Shown here: positions 1 to 5,710 of the stretch, in pieces
Numbering within the stretch: the first letter of the stretch is position 1
How the letters are laid out: the number at the start of each line of letters is the position of its first letter
Source: Candidatus Aminicenantes bacterium UBA4085
GTDB lineage: Bacteria; Acidobacteriota; Aminicenantia; Aminicenantales; UBA4085
DNA length: 6,369 nt
Assembly (NCBI GenBank): GCA_002383325.1
Contig: DFYJ01000032.1
Location: forward strand, 51,672 to 58,040
Direction of reading: 5' to 3'
Position numbers and translations under genes: made by a program
The notes under the pieces: generated by a model
Told to the model about the DNA's origin: nothing
Databases searched by the model: none
What the model saw: the letters and a program-made list of their open reading frames with translations, nothing else

Positions 1-978
1 ATCGGCGAGATCAACCTGGAGGACAAGGACAATTTCCTAGCCTCTCCCAATGTCGTCTCCTGCGCCGTTGAGAACAAGCTCTACGACCCGGCCTCCGGCA
101 AGCCCTTCAGCTGGAAGCGGGCCTACTCGCCCGCCCAGGGCTCGGCCATGAGCAGCAACGGCGGCCGCAGCCGGCTGTGGCGTTTCCTGGACGTGTGCGC
201 CCCGTCCCTCAAGCTCAATCCGGCGACCGAGAACATGGATCTGCCCTTCTCGGTCAAGCCCGACAAGAAGCTCTCGGTCCAGGACGTCATGGACCTGACC
301 CGGGACAAGTCCTACGGGACCATCTTCGACCCCGTGGCCGGCATCCGCGGCGGCCCCTTCCAGAACCCCAATTACTACAGCCGGACCCGCAAGATCAGCG
401 TGGCCAACGTCGAGTACACCAGCCTGGTCCAGTGCCGGCCCAACCTGCCCGCCCCGATCGGCGGCATCGTCTGGGTGGCCTTCGGGCCCCAGGACACGGC
501 CGTCTACATGCCTCTCTACGCCGGCATGAACGCCGTGCCCAAGTCCTTCATGGTCGGCGACCACTACGTCTTCAACCGGGCCTCGGCCCGCTGGGCCTCC
601 GATTACGTGGACTTCCACACCCAGGTCATCTACAACCAGGCCATCAAGGATGTCGAGAAGGCCCGCCTGGAGTACGAGGGCGGAGCCGTGCAGAAGATCC
701 CCGAGATCGACAAGGCGGCCCTGGAGCTGTGGGCCAAGAGCCCGGCCAAGGCCCGCGAGTACCTGACCAAGACGGTCATCGACCTGAACGACAAGATCGT
801 GGCCGGCTGGTGGGACCTGGGCGATAAGCTGCTGGTCAAGTACAACCACCTCGGCTTCTACAACACCGAGAAGCGGACCCGCGAGCGCGTCAATGCCTAT
901 GGGGCCCAGTGGAACAAGGCCGTCCGGATGGTCGACGCATGGCTGCAGGAGGATCCGGCGCCCGGCGGGCGGCGCTGA
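1..978 (+). CDS. Dipeptidase, peptidase family C69 (PepD-like), 3' part only
   Basis: The reading frame is open from base 1 to the TGA at 976-978, so 325 C-terminal residues are visible and the start lies outside the window. The text resembles the C-terminal half of family C69 (Ntn-hydrolase) dipeptidases: an RLWRFLDVCAPSLKLNP block (fragment residues about 57-73), LPFSVKPDKKLSVQDVMDL (about 81-99), a GPFQNPNYY block, PAPIGGIVWVAFGPQDTAVY, and the late AGWWDLGDKLLVKYNHLGFYN segment. Family members are usually around 500 residues or more, so roughly 200 residues are missing, including the N-terminal catalytic Cys exposed by autoprocessing. The catalytic residue therefore cannot be checked. The expected role is hydrolysis of dipeptides, which fits the M14 peptidase gene further downstream. 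The family call rests on recalled block similarity. The ATG at 148 is internal and should not be used as the start. Confidence 0.85.
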   Translation: MGEINLEDKDNFLASPNVVSCAVENKLYDPASGKPFSWKRAYSPAQGSAMSSNGGRSRLWRFLDVCAPSLKLNPATENMDLPFSVKPDKKLSVQDVMDLTRDKSYGTIFDPVAGIRGGPFQNPNYYSRTRKISVANVEYTSLVQCRPNLPAPIGGIVWVAFGPQDTAVYMPLYAGMNAVPKSFMVGDHYVFNRASARWASDYVDFHTQVIYNQAIKDVEKARLEYEGGAVQKIPEIDKAALELWAKSPAKAREYLTKTVIDLNDKIVAGWWDLGDKLLVKYNHLGFYNTEKRTRERVNAYGAQWNKAVRMVDAWLQEDPAPGGRR

Positions 979-995
979 CGGCGGGCTCGCCGCCG
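979..995 (+). other. GC-rich hairpin directly after the C69 stop codon
   Basis: CGGCGG (979-984) pairs perfectly with CCGCCG (990-995) around a 5-nt loop, starting at the base after the TGA. There is no following T-run, so it is not a canonical intrinsic terminator. It could stabilise the 3' end of the mRNA or be chance in GC-rich DNA. It overlaps the weak -35 region proposed for the next gene. Confidence 0.3.
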
Positions 996-1015
996 GCCGC
1001 TCCGCGCGCTATAAT
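987..1015 (+). promoter_or_regulatory. Possible promoter of the DUF6305-like gene
   Basis: A perfect TATAAT -10 hexamer lies at 1010-1015, an AT-rich island in very GC-rich DNA, 33 bases before the ATG at 1049. The hexamer 17 bases upstream (TCGCCG, 987-992) matches TTGACA at only three positions, so the promoter would be weak, activator-dependent or read by another sigma factor. The 70-bp gap after the C69 gene and the gene's own terminator favour independent transcription. Confidence 0.45.
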
Positions 1016-1035
1016 AGACAGGGAACCGGTTTCCC

Positions 1036-1041
1036 AAGGAG
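1036..1041 (+). promoter_or_regulatory. Shine-Dalgarno that sets the DUF6305-like start
   Basis: AAGGAG is followed by a 7-nt spacer and then ATG at 1049. This fixes the start there rather than at the ATG at 893, which is in the same frame but lies inside the C69 gene and would place nonsense residues before the signal peptide. Confidence 0.85.
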
Positions 1042-1048
1042 TCAACGC

Positions 1049-1699
1049 ATGAAGATGAAAAAGCTTTTCGTTTTGATCCTGGCCGTCGCCGCGGTGGCGG
1101 CGCTGGTCGCCGCCCAGGCGGTCGTGCCCAAAGCCAAGCTGCCCATACTGACCACGTCGGCCGGCCAGAGCAACGACGTCAACGCCCTGAACATCGTGCT
1201 CGAGGAAGCCGACCTCAAGTACGACTACTGCGACGTCCCGACCCCCGAGATGGTCGCGGCCGGCGTCGGGCTGGGCAACAAGCAGTCGGCCGAGGGCTTC
1301 CACGTCGAGAGCAACACCGATCTGGTCAAGTACCCCAAGGGCACACCCTTCAAGGCCGTCATCGTGGCCATCGGGGCCAGCCTCAAGGGCATGGGCGCCT
1401 CGGGCCTGACCATCGACACCGAGGAGGCCCGGGTCAAGAAGCTCGTCGACTACTGCAAGAAGAACAAGGTCTTCCTGATCGCCGTCCATGTCGGCGGCGA
1501 GGCCGGCCGCGGCCCGGCCGGCAGCGACAACGAGCGGATGATCGACGCCGTCGCGCCTCTGGCCGACTTCATCGTCGTGACCAAGGACAGCAACAAGGAC
1601 GGGCGCTTCACCAAGATCGCCGAGAAGGGCAAGATTCCCTTCCAGCAGGTCGACTACGCGCTCGGCCTGGTCGACATCGTCAAGAAGATGTTCACCTGA
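1049..1699 (+). CDS. Secreted DUF6305-like protein of unknown function
   Basis: This is a 216-residue protein. Residues 1-5 are basic (MKMKK), residues 6-22 are a hydrophobic, Ala-rich stretch, and a cleavage site is likely near AAQA (about 22-25), so it should be exported. The mature part reads as a small alpha/beta fold: a strand with LTTSAGQSNDV (34-44), VIVAIGASLKGMGASGL (104-120), an EEARVKKLVDYCKKNK helix (125-140), LIAVHVGGEAGRG (143-155), an acidic ERMIDAVAPLADFIVV segment (162-177), and DSNKDGRFTKIA (180-191). I recall this pattern (a GQS motif, a G-SxKGxGA-G loop, a HxGGEARRG-like loop, then a NKDG loop) from proteins labelled DUF6305. The label is from memory and no function is established that I know of. 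The GxSxKGxGxxG loop looks like a ligand-binding turn, but that is inference. The gene appears to be a single-gene transcription unit ending in a strong terminator. Confidence 0.8.
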   Translation: MKMKKLFVLILAVAAVAALVAAQAVVPKAKLPILTTSAGQSNDVNALNIVLEEADLKYDYCDVPTPEMVAAGVGLGNKQSAEGFHVESNTDLVKYPKGTPFKAVIVAIGASLKGMGASGLTIDTEEARVKKLVDYCKKNKVFLIAVHVGGEAGRGPAGSDNERMIDAVAPLADFIVVTKDSNKDGRFTKIAEKGKIPFQQVDYALGLVDIVKKMFT

Positions 1700-1726
1700 C
1701 CCCCGCGGGTCCAAAACCGGATGGAC

Positions 1727-1758
1727 AAGGGCGGCGCTTCGGCGCCGCCCTTTTTTTT
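1727..1758 (+). terminator. Strong intrinsic terminator with a cUUCGg tetraloop
   Basis: GGGCGGCGC (1729-1737) pairs perfectly over 9 bp with GCGCCGCCC (1742-1750). The TTCG loop is closed by C-G, which makes the extra-stable cUUCGg tetraloop. Eight T residues (1751-1758) follow immediately, and AA at 1727-1728 can extend the stem into the T-run. It ends the DUF6305-like transcript and isolates it from the M14 gene. Confidence 0.95.
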
Positions 1759-1778
1759 GAAGGCGGCGACGGGCGATT

Positions 1779-1808
1779 TTGACACGGGGCGCCGGCCTCT
1801 GGTATATA
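1779..1808 (+). promoter_or_regulatory. Sigma-70-type promoter of the M14 peptidase gene
   Basis: A perfect TTGACA -35 (1779-1784) and a TATATA -10 (1803-1808, four of six matches) are separated by 18 bp. The start of transcription would fall near 1815, giving a leader of about 27 nt before the ATG at 1842. It lies just after the terminator of the previous gene, as expected for a separate transcription unit. Confidence 0.75.
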
Positions 1809-1831
1809 GGCACGTCGGAATTTCTTACTCC

Positions 1832-1836
1832 GGAGG
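1832..1836 (+). promoter_or_regulatory. Shine-Dalgarno that sets the M14 peptidase start
   Basis: GGAGG lies 5 nt before the ATG at 1842. The longer in-frame ATG at 1779 overlaps the -35 box and would precede the signal peptide with unrelated residues, so it is rejected. Confidence 0.85.
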
Positions 1837-1841
1837 CCCTC

Positions 1842-4661
1842 ATGCCCGTTCGGAAAAGACTCCCCCTGCTGCTTCTCGCCTTGGCTTGCCTGACTTCGGC
1901 GGCCCTGGCCGCCGGCCCGACGTCGCCCAAGGCCCACTTCGGCTTCGCGGTCGGCGACGACTACAAGATGATCAACTACACCCAGCTGGCGGCCTACTGG
2001 AAGAAGCTGGATGCGGAGTCCGACCGCATGACGGTCGTCGACATCGGCCGGAGCGAGGAAGGCCGGACCATGATCATGGCGATCATATCCTCTCCGGCCA
2101 ATCTCCGGCGGCTGGACCGCTTCAAGACGATCGCCCGCCGCCTGGCTCTGGCCAAGGACCTGACGGACGCCGAAGCCCGCCGCCTGGCCGGGGAGGGCAA
2201 GGCGGTCGTCTGGATCGACGGCGGACTGCATGCCACCGAGGTGGTCGGCGGCCAGGCCGTCATCGAGCTGGCCTGGCAGATGGTCAGCAGCCGGGACGCC
2301 GAAACCCTGCGGCTCCTGGACGACGTCATCCTGCTCCTCTGCCCCTGCAATCCGGACGGGCTGGAGCTGGTGGCCGACTGGTACATGCGGGAAAAGGAGC
2401 CGGCCAAGCGGTCCATGAGCGGCCTGCCCCGCCTCTATCAGAAATACATCGGCCACGACAACAACCGCGACTTCTACATGGTCACCCAATCGGAGAGCGA
2501 GGCCGTCAGCCGCCAGCTCTACATCGAATGGCACCCCCAGTTCCTCTACAACCAGCACCAGACCGGGCCGTCCGGGACGGTCCTCTTCTGCCCGCCTTTC
2601 CGCGATCCCTTCAACTACGACTTCGATCCGCTGGTGCCGATCGGCACCGACCTGCTGGGGCTGGCCATGCACGAGCGCTTCGCGGCCGAGGGCAAGCCCG
2701 GCGCGATCATGCGCGGCGGGGCCGGTTACTCGACCTGGTGGAACGGCGGCCTGCGCAGCACCGGCTACTTCCACAATATCCTCGGCATTCTGACCGAGAT
2801 CATCGGCAACCCGACCCCGATGGACATCCCCTTCCTGCCGGCCCGCATGCTTCCCACGGGCGACTACCCCTATCCGATCATGCCCCAGAAGTGGCACTTC
2901 CGGCAGTCGATCGATTATTCCATCACCGCCTGCAAGGCGATCATGAATTTCGCCTCGCTGCGCCGCGAGGACGTCCTCTGGAACCGCTACGTCATGGGCC
3001 GCAACGCCGTTGCCAAGGGCCGGACCGACACCTGGACCTTCAAGCCGCGCGATGTGGCGGCCGTGCAGGCCAGAGTCGAGGCGGACAGGACGGCTTCCGG
3101 CGGAGCGGGAGCGCCGGGCCAGGCCCCGACGCCGGGACCCGGCGGGATGAGGGGCGGCGGCGCGGCCATGAAATACTATGAGGCCCTGCGCGACCCGGCC
3201 AAGCGGGACCCGCGCGGCTTCATCCTCCCGGCCGACCAGCCGGACTTCCTGACCGCGACCAAGTTCGTCAACACCCTCATCAAGAGCGGGATCTCCGTTC
3301 ACCGGGCGGCCAAGCCCTTCACGGCCGCCGGAAAGAGCTATCCGGAGGGATCCTTCGTGGTCAAGGCCGACCAGGCATTCCGATCCCACCTGATGTCCAT
3401 GTTCGAGCCGCAGGACCACCCCGACGATTTCGCCTATCCGGGCGGCCCTCCCCGCGCCCCCTACGACAGCGCCGGCTGGACCGTGGCCTTCCAAATGGGC
3501 GTCCGATTCGACCGCGTCCTGGATGCCTTCGACGGGCCGTTCCAGGAAATCACCGGCTTCGCCAAGCCGCCGGCAGCCGCCCCGATATCCGGGATGGCCA
3601 AGGCGGCCGGGTTCCTGGTCAGCCACCGGTTCAACGATGCCGCCATCGCCGTCAACCGGGTTCTCAAGGCGGGCGGAGAGGCCTACTGGCTCCAAGCTCC
3701 CCTTTCAGCCGGCGGAGAGACCCACCCGGCGGGGACGATCTACATTCCGGCCAAGCCCGCCGTCCTGCCCGTCCTGGAGAAGACGTCCCGGGACCTCGGC
3801 CTGCCGATCAAGCCTCTGGACCTGGCGCCGTCGGGCCGGGCCTTCCAGATCAAGCCGGTCCGGATCGGGCTGTGGGACACCTACGGCGGATCGATGGACT
3901 CCGGCTGGATGCGCTGGCTGTTGGAGAGGTTCGAGTTCCCCTTCGAGGTCGTCTACGCGCCGGCCCTTGACGCCGGCAGCCTGGCCGCCAAGTATGACGT
4001 CCTGATCTTCGTCGAGGGCGGCATCCCGGCCCCGGCCTCGCAGGCCCGGGCGGGCGGTGGCGGCGGGGGGTTCGGACCCGCGGCACCGGCCAACATCCCC
4101 GACGAATTCAAGGCTAGGATCGGCCGGGTCACAGCCGAGAAGACCATTCCCAAGCTCAAAGAGTTCCTGGAGGCCGGGGGCACGGTGCTGACCATCTCGG
4201 GCTCCACATCGCTCGCCTACCACCTCGGGCTGCCGGTTGCCAATCACCTGCTGGAGAAGGCCTCCGGCGGGCGGGAGATCCCCGTAAGCCGCGAGAAGCT
4301 CTATATGCCGGGCTCCATCCTCCGGGTCAAGGTGGACAACACCCACCCCCTGTCTTACGGCCTGCCCGAGGACGTCGATGTCTTCTTCGACAACAGCCCG
4401 GTCTTCGACCTGCTGCCCGAGGCTCCGAACAAGGGGCTGCGCTCCGTGGCCTGGTTTGAAAGCAAGAACCCCCTGCGCAGCGGCTGGGTCTGGGGAGATC
4501 ACTATCTCTGGCGCGGCATCCAGGTCATCGAGGCGCCCGTGGCCAAGGGGAAGCTTTTCCTCTACGGTCCGGAGATCGCCTTCCGGGGCCAGCCGCACGG
4601 AACCTTCAAGTGGCTGTTCAACGGCATCCACTACGGCCCGGCAAAAGAAGTGACGCTCTAA
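1842..4661 (+). CDS. Exported M14 zinc carboxypeptidase-like protein with C-terminal amidotransferase-like region
   Basis: The protein has 939 residues. Residues 1-23 form a signal peptide (MPVRKR, then a Leu/Ala core, likely cleaved after ALA at 21-23). C16 lies within the core in only a poor lipobox context, so it is probably not a lipoprotein. The M14 catalytic domain spans about 40-410. It has the zinc pair H130 and E133 in GGLHATEVVG, NNRDF with N208 and R209 (matching the family's substrate-binding NR), and a third zinc ligand, most likely H231 in EWHPQF, with H239 in NQHQ nearby. A Gly/Pro-rich linker (about 418-443) precedes a middle domain. From about 670 (IKPVRIGLWDTYGG) to the end the text resembles a class I glutamine-amidotransferase or ThuA-like fold, with a YDVLIFVEGG strand, GTVLTISGSTSLAYHLGLP and the terminal LFLYGPEIAFRGQPHGTFKWLFNG. 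It is interrupted by a Gly-rich insert (732-750). The M14 family releases C-terminal residues or processes peptides, but the substrate here is unknown. I saw no frameshift. Confidence 0.9.
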   Translation: MPVRKRLPLLLLALACLTSAALAAGPTSPKAHFGFAVGDDYKMINYTQLAAYWKKLDAESDRMTVVDIGRSEEGRTMIMAIISSPANLRRLDRFKTIARRLALAKDLTDAEARRLAGEGKAVVWIDGGLHATEVVGGQAVIELAWQMVSSRDAETLRLLDDVILLLCPCNPDGLELVADWYMREKEPAKRSMSGLPRLYQKYIGHDNNRDFYMVTQSESEAVSRQLYIEWHPQFLYNQHQTGPSGTVLFCPPFRDPFNYDFDPLVPIGTDLLGLAMHERFAAEGKPGAIMRGGAGYSTWWNGGLRSTGYFHNILGILTEIIGNPTPMDIPFLPARMLPTGDYPYPIMPQKWHFRQSIDYSITACKAIMNFASLRREDVLWNRYVMGRNAVAKGRTDTWTFKPRDVAAVQARVEADRTASGGAGAPGQAPTPGPGGMRGGGAAMKYYEALRDPAKRDPRGFILPADQPDFLTATKFVNTLIKSGISVHRAAKPFTAAGKSYPEGSFVVKADQAFRSHLMSMFEPQDHPDDFAYPGGPPRAPYDSAGWTVAFQMGVRFDRVLDAFDGPFQEITGFAKPPAAAPISGMAKAAGFLVSHRFNDAAIAVNRVLKAGGEAYWLQAPLSAGGETHPAGTIYIPAKPAVLPVLEKTSRDLGLPIKPLDLAPSGRAFQIKPVRIGLWDTYGGSMDSGWMRWLLERFEFPFEVVYAPALDAGSLAAKYDVLIFVEGGIPAPASQARAGGGGGGFGPAAPANIPDEFKARIGRVTAEKTIPKLKEFLEAGGTVLTISGSTSLAYHLGLPVANHLLEKASGGREIPVSREKLYMPGSILRVKVDNTHPLSYGLPEDVDVFFDNSPVFDLLPEAPNKGLRSVAWFESKNPLRSGWVWGDHYLWRGIQVIEAPVAKGKLFLYGPEIAFRGQPHGTFKWLFNGIHYGPAKEVTL

Positions 4662-4664
4662 GAA

Positions 4665-4690
4665 GGGGTCAGGTCTTGACATTTGACATT
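4665..4690 (+). repeat. Solo REP-type repeat, copy A (TTGACAT subtype)
   Basis: GGGGTCAGGTCT is followed by two tandem TTGACAT heptamers and a final T. It begins three bases after the M14 stop codon and has no inverted partner nearby. Its first 20 bases are identical to the copy at the right edge (6350-6369). I recall GGGGTCAGGTCTTGACATT-type repeats as widespread in GC-rich genomes and often near REP-associated tyrosine transposase genes. That link is from memory and no such gene is in the window. Confidence 0.85.
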
Positions 4691-4729
4691 TTCGCCGGCG
4701 CCCCGTGACGGAGAAGCCAGCGTAAGGAG

Positions 4730-4822
4730 GGGGTCAGGTCTCAACATTCAACAAAACGCGTCCGGCCGAGGGCGGCCGACTGCCTCAGATTCATGAAATG
4801 TTGAATGTTGAGATCTGACCCC
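4730..4822. repeat. REPIN-like inverted pair of REP repeats (TCAACAT subtype)
   Basis: Arm B (4730-4753, + orientation) and arm C (4799-4822, inverted) are 24 nt each and reverse-complementary at 23 positions. The one exception, G4738 against T4814, is a G-U wobble in a + strand transcript. The 45-nt spacer holds a second hairpin, CGGCCG-AGGG-CGGCCG (4763-4778). The whole could fold into a nested cruciform or RNA hairpin between two convergent genes. It may act as a two-way transcript end or mRNA stabiliser, although there is no T-run. The inverted-pair layout matches REPINs, which are non-autonomous elements moved by RAYT-type transposases. Confidence 0.85.
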
Positions 4823-5646
4823 TATACGATTCGCCCGTCGATGCCGACGACGACCCGGCGCGGCTGAAGGTCGGAACCGGCCCGCTCGACGGCGTCCTCG
4901 ATGATGCGCCAGAGCCCGCCGCAGCAGGGCACGGTCATGACAGCCACGGTCAGCGACCGCAGATCGTTGGTCCCGATGATGTCGGCCAGCTTCTCAACAT
5001 AGCCCTCGGTGTCGTCCAACTTGGGGCAGGCGATGACCAGCTTCCGGCCCTTAAGAAGATCCTGATGGAAGCTGCCTAGGGCGAAAGCCGTGCAGTCGGC
5101 GGCGACCAGCAGATCGGCATTCTTCAGGTAGGGAGCGAAGGGCGAAATCAGGTGGAGCTGGACGGGCCACTGAGTCAGCTCCGAGCTGACGGGAGCGGGT
5201 TGAGCCGAGGCTTCCGCGGGCTCCCGCTTGATCTCTCGGGCGGCGCTCCCGGGGCAGCCGCAGGCCATAGCGGCGGCGCCGGAGGCCTTGGCGCGTTTCT
5301 CGGGTTTGCGGCGGCTGTCATGATCATGATCATAACCCTGTTCGCCATGATGCCCGGCCGGCCCGATTCCGTGGACGCTCAGGGCCGCGTCCTTTCCCCG
5401 GGTCTTCAGGACGTGCTTGTAGGCGGCCTGGGGATCATAGGCTTCGCCCTCACGCTCGATGATCTTGAGGGCGCCGGTCGGGCAGACGTCCAGGCAGGCC
5501 CCCATCCCGTCGCAATAGAGCTCGCGGACCAGGACGGCCTTGTTCTCCGCATCCAGCTGCAGCGCTCCCTCGGCACAGGCAGTGGTGCAGAGCCCGCAGC
5601 CGTCACAGAGGTCGCGATCGATTTCGATGATCTTGCGTTTGGCCAT
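4822..5646 (-). CDS. Ferredoxin-like 4Fe-4S protein with C-terminal Cys-rich domain
   Basis: The protein has 274 residues. Residues 1-60 are a bacterial two-cluster ferredoxin domain. Cluster I has C14-x2-C17-x2-C20-x3-C24. Cluster II reads C45-DG-M48-GA-C51-x3-C55-P, with Met in place of the usual second Cys. A linker (about 92-113) carries a His/Asp cluster (GHHGEQGYDHDHD), and C129-G-C131-P follows. The C-terminal domain (about 155-274) begins ELTQWPVQLHL and contains C185 (AADCTAFALG), C207 (IACPKLDD) and C241-C242 (VPCCGGLW). I recall this architecture from anaerobes, annotated as a 4Fe-4S binding protein and often found beside Crp/Fnr regulators or hybrid cluster protein genes. Cytoplasmic electron transfer or redox sensing is likely, but the exact reaction is unknown. 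The start is supported by GGGAG (5654-5658) 7 nt upstream. The TAG stop (4822-4824) shares its last base with the adjacent REP arm. Confidence 0.88.
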   Translation of the reverse strand: MAKRKIIEIDRDLCDGCGLCTTACAEGALQLDAENKAVLVRELYCDGMGACLDVCPTGALKIIEREGEAYDPQAAYKHVLKTRGKDAALSVHGIGPAGHHGEQGYDHDHDSRRKPEKRAKASGAAAMACGCPGSAAREIKREPAEASAQPAPVSSELTQWPVQLHLISPFAPYLKNADLLVAADCTAFALGSFHQDLLKGRKLVIACPKLDDTEGYVEKLADIIGTNDLRSLTVAVMTVPCCGGLWRIIEDAVERAGSDLQPRRVVVGIDGRIV

Positions 5647-5653
5647 GTTCGTT

Positions 5654-5658
5654 CTCCC
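5654..5658 (-). promoter_or_regulatory. Shine-Dalgarno of the ferredoxin-like gene
   Basis: On the minus strand GGGAG lies 7 nt before the ATG at 5646-5644, and it confirms the chosen start. Confidence 0.75.
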
Positions 5659-5664
5659 GGGACA

Positions 5665-5670
5665 AGTCTA
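5665..5670 (-). promoter_or_regulatory. Predicted -10 box of the ferredoxin-like gene
   Basis: TAGACT on the minus strand matches TATAAT at four of six positions. A transcript starting near 5658 would put the palindrome at 5692-5707 centred at -41.5, the usual class II position for Crp/Fnr activators. The leader would be only about 12 nt, with the Shine-Dalgarno at its very start, so the true start may lie a base or two upstream. Confidence 0.5.
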
Positions 5671-5691
5671 CCCGAAGTGGAGAGCGCCGGC

Positions 5692-5707
5692 CTTGACCTA
5701 AGTCAAG
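5692..5707. promoter_or_regulatory. Crp/Fnr-type operator, TTGAC-N4-GTCAA
   Basis: CTTGAC-CTAA-GTCAAG is a perfect 6+4+6 palindrome in the 64-bp gap between the regulator and the ferredoxin-like gene, starting beyond the regulator's stop codon. It has the geometry of an FNR box (TTGAT-N4-ATCAA), with C/G at the inner position, as I recall for HcpR-type sites. The regulator encoded next door has the E-x2-S-R recognition helix expected to read TTGA half-sites. Confidence 0.8.
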
Positions 5708-5710
5708 CGG

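Noticed and set aside
37..849. A 270-codon minus-strand frame opposite the C69 gene, and similar long frames at 890-1930 and 3705-4682
   Set aside because: All are antisense shadows of well-supported genes, with no family motifs and no plausible start signals. The 4682 start comes from REP copy A.
1692..3695. A 667-codon open frame on the minus strand opposite the M14 gene
   Set aside because: The + strand frame has clear motifs, a signal peptide and a Shine-Dalgarno. The antisense frame is low-complexity Gly/Arg/Asp/Val text with no recognisable domain, a usual shadow in GC-rich DNA.
4675..4690. TTGAC motifs in REP copies A and D as Crp/Fnr half-sites or -35 boxes
   Set aside because: They occur as direct tandem heptamers, not as TTGAC-N4-GTCAA palindromes, and no -10 box lies at proper spacing. 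They are part of the repeat itself.
4665..4822. Repeat cluster considered as a CRISPR array
   Set aside because: Copies differ in orientation and subtype, spacing is irregular (about 39 and 45 nt) with only three copies, and no cas genes are present.
5316..5335. Repeated TGATCA-type bases that look like a short tandem repeat or palindrome
   Set aside because: They are explained by the alternating Asp and His codons of the DHDHD linker in the ferredoxin-like protein.
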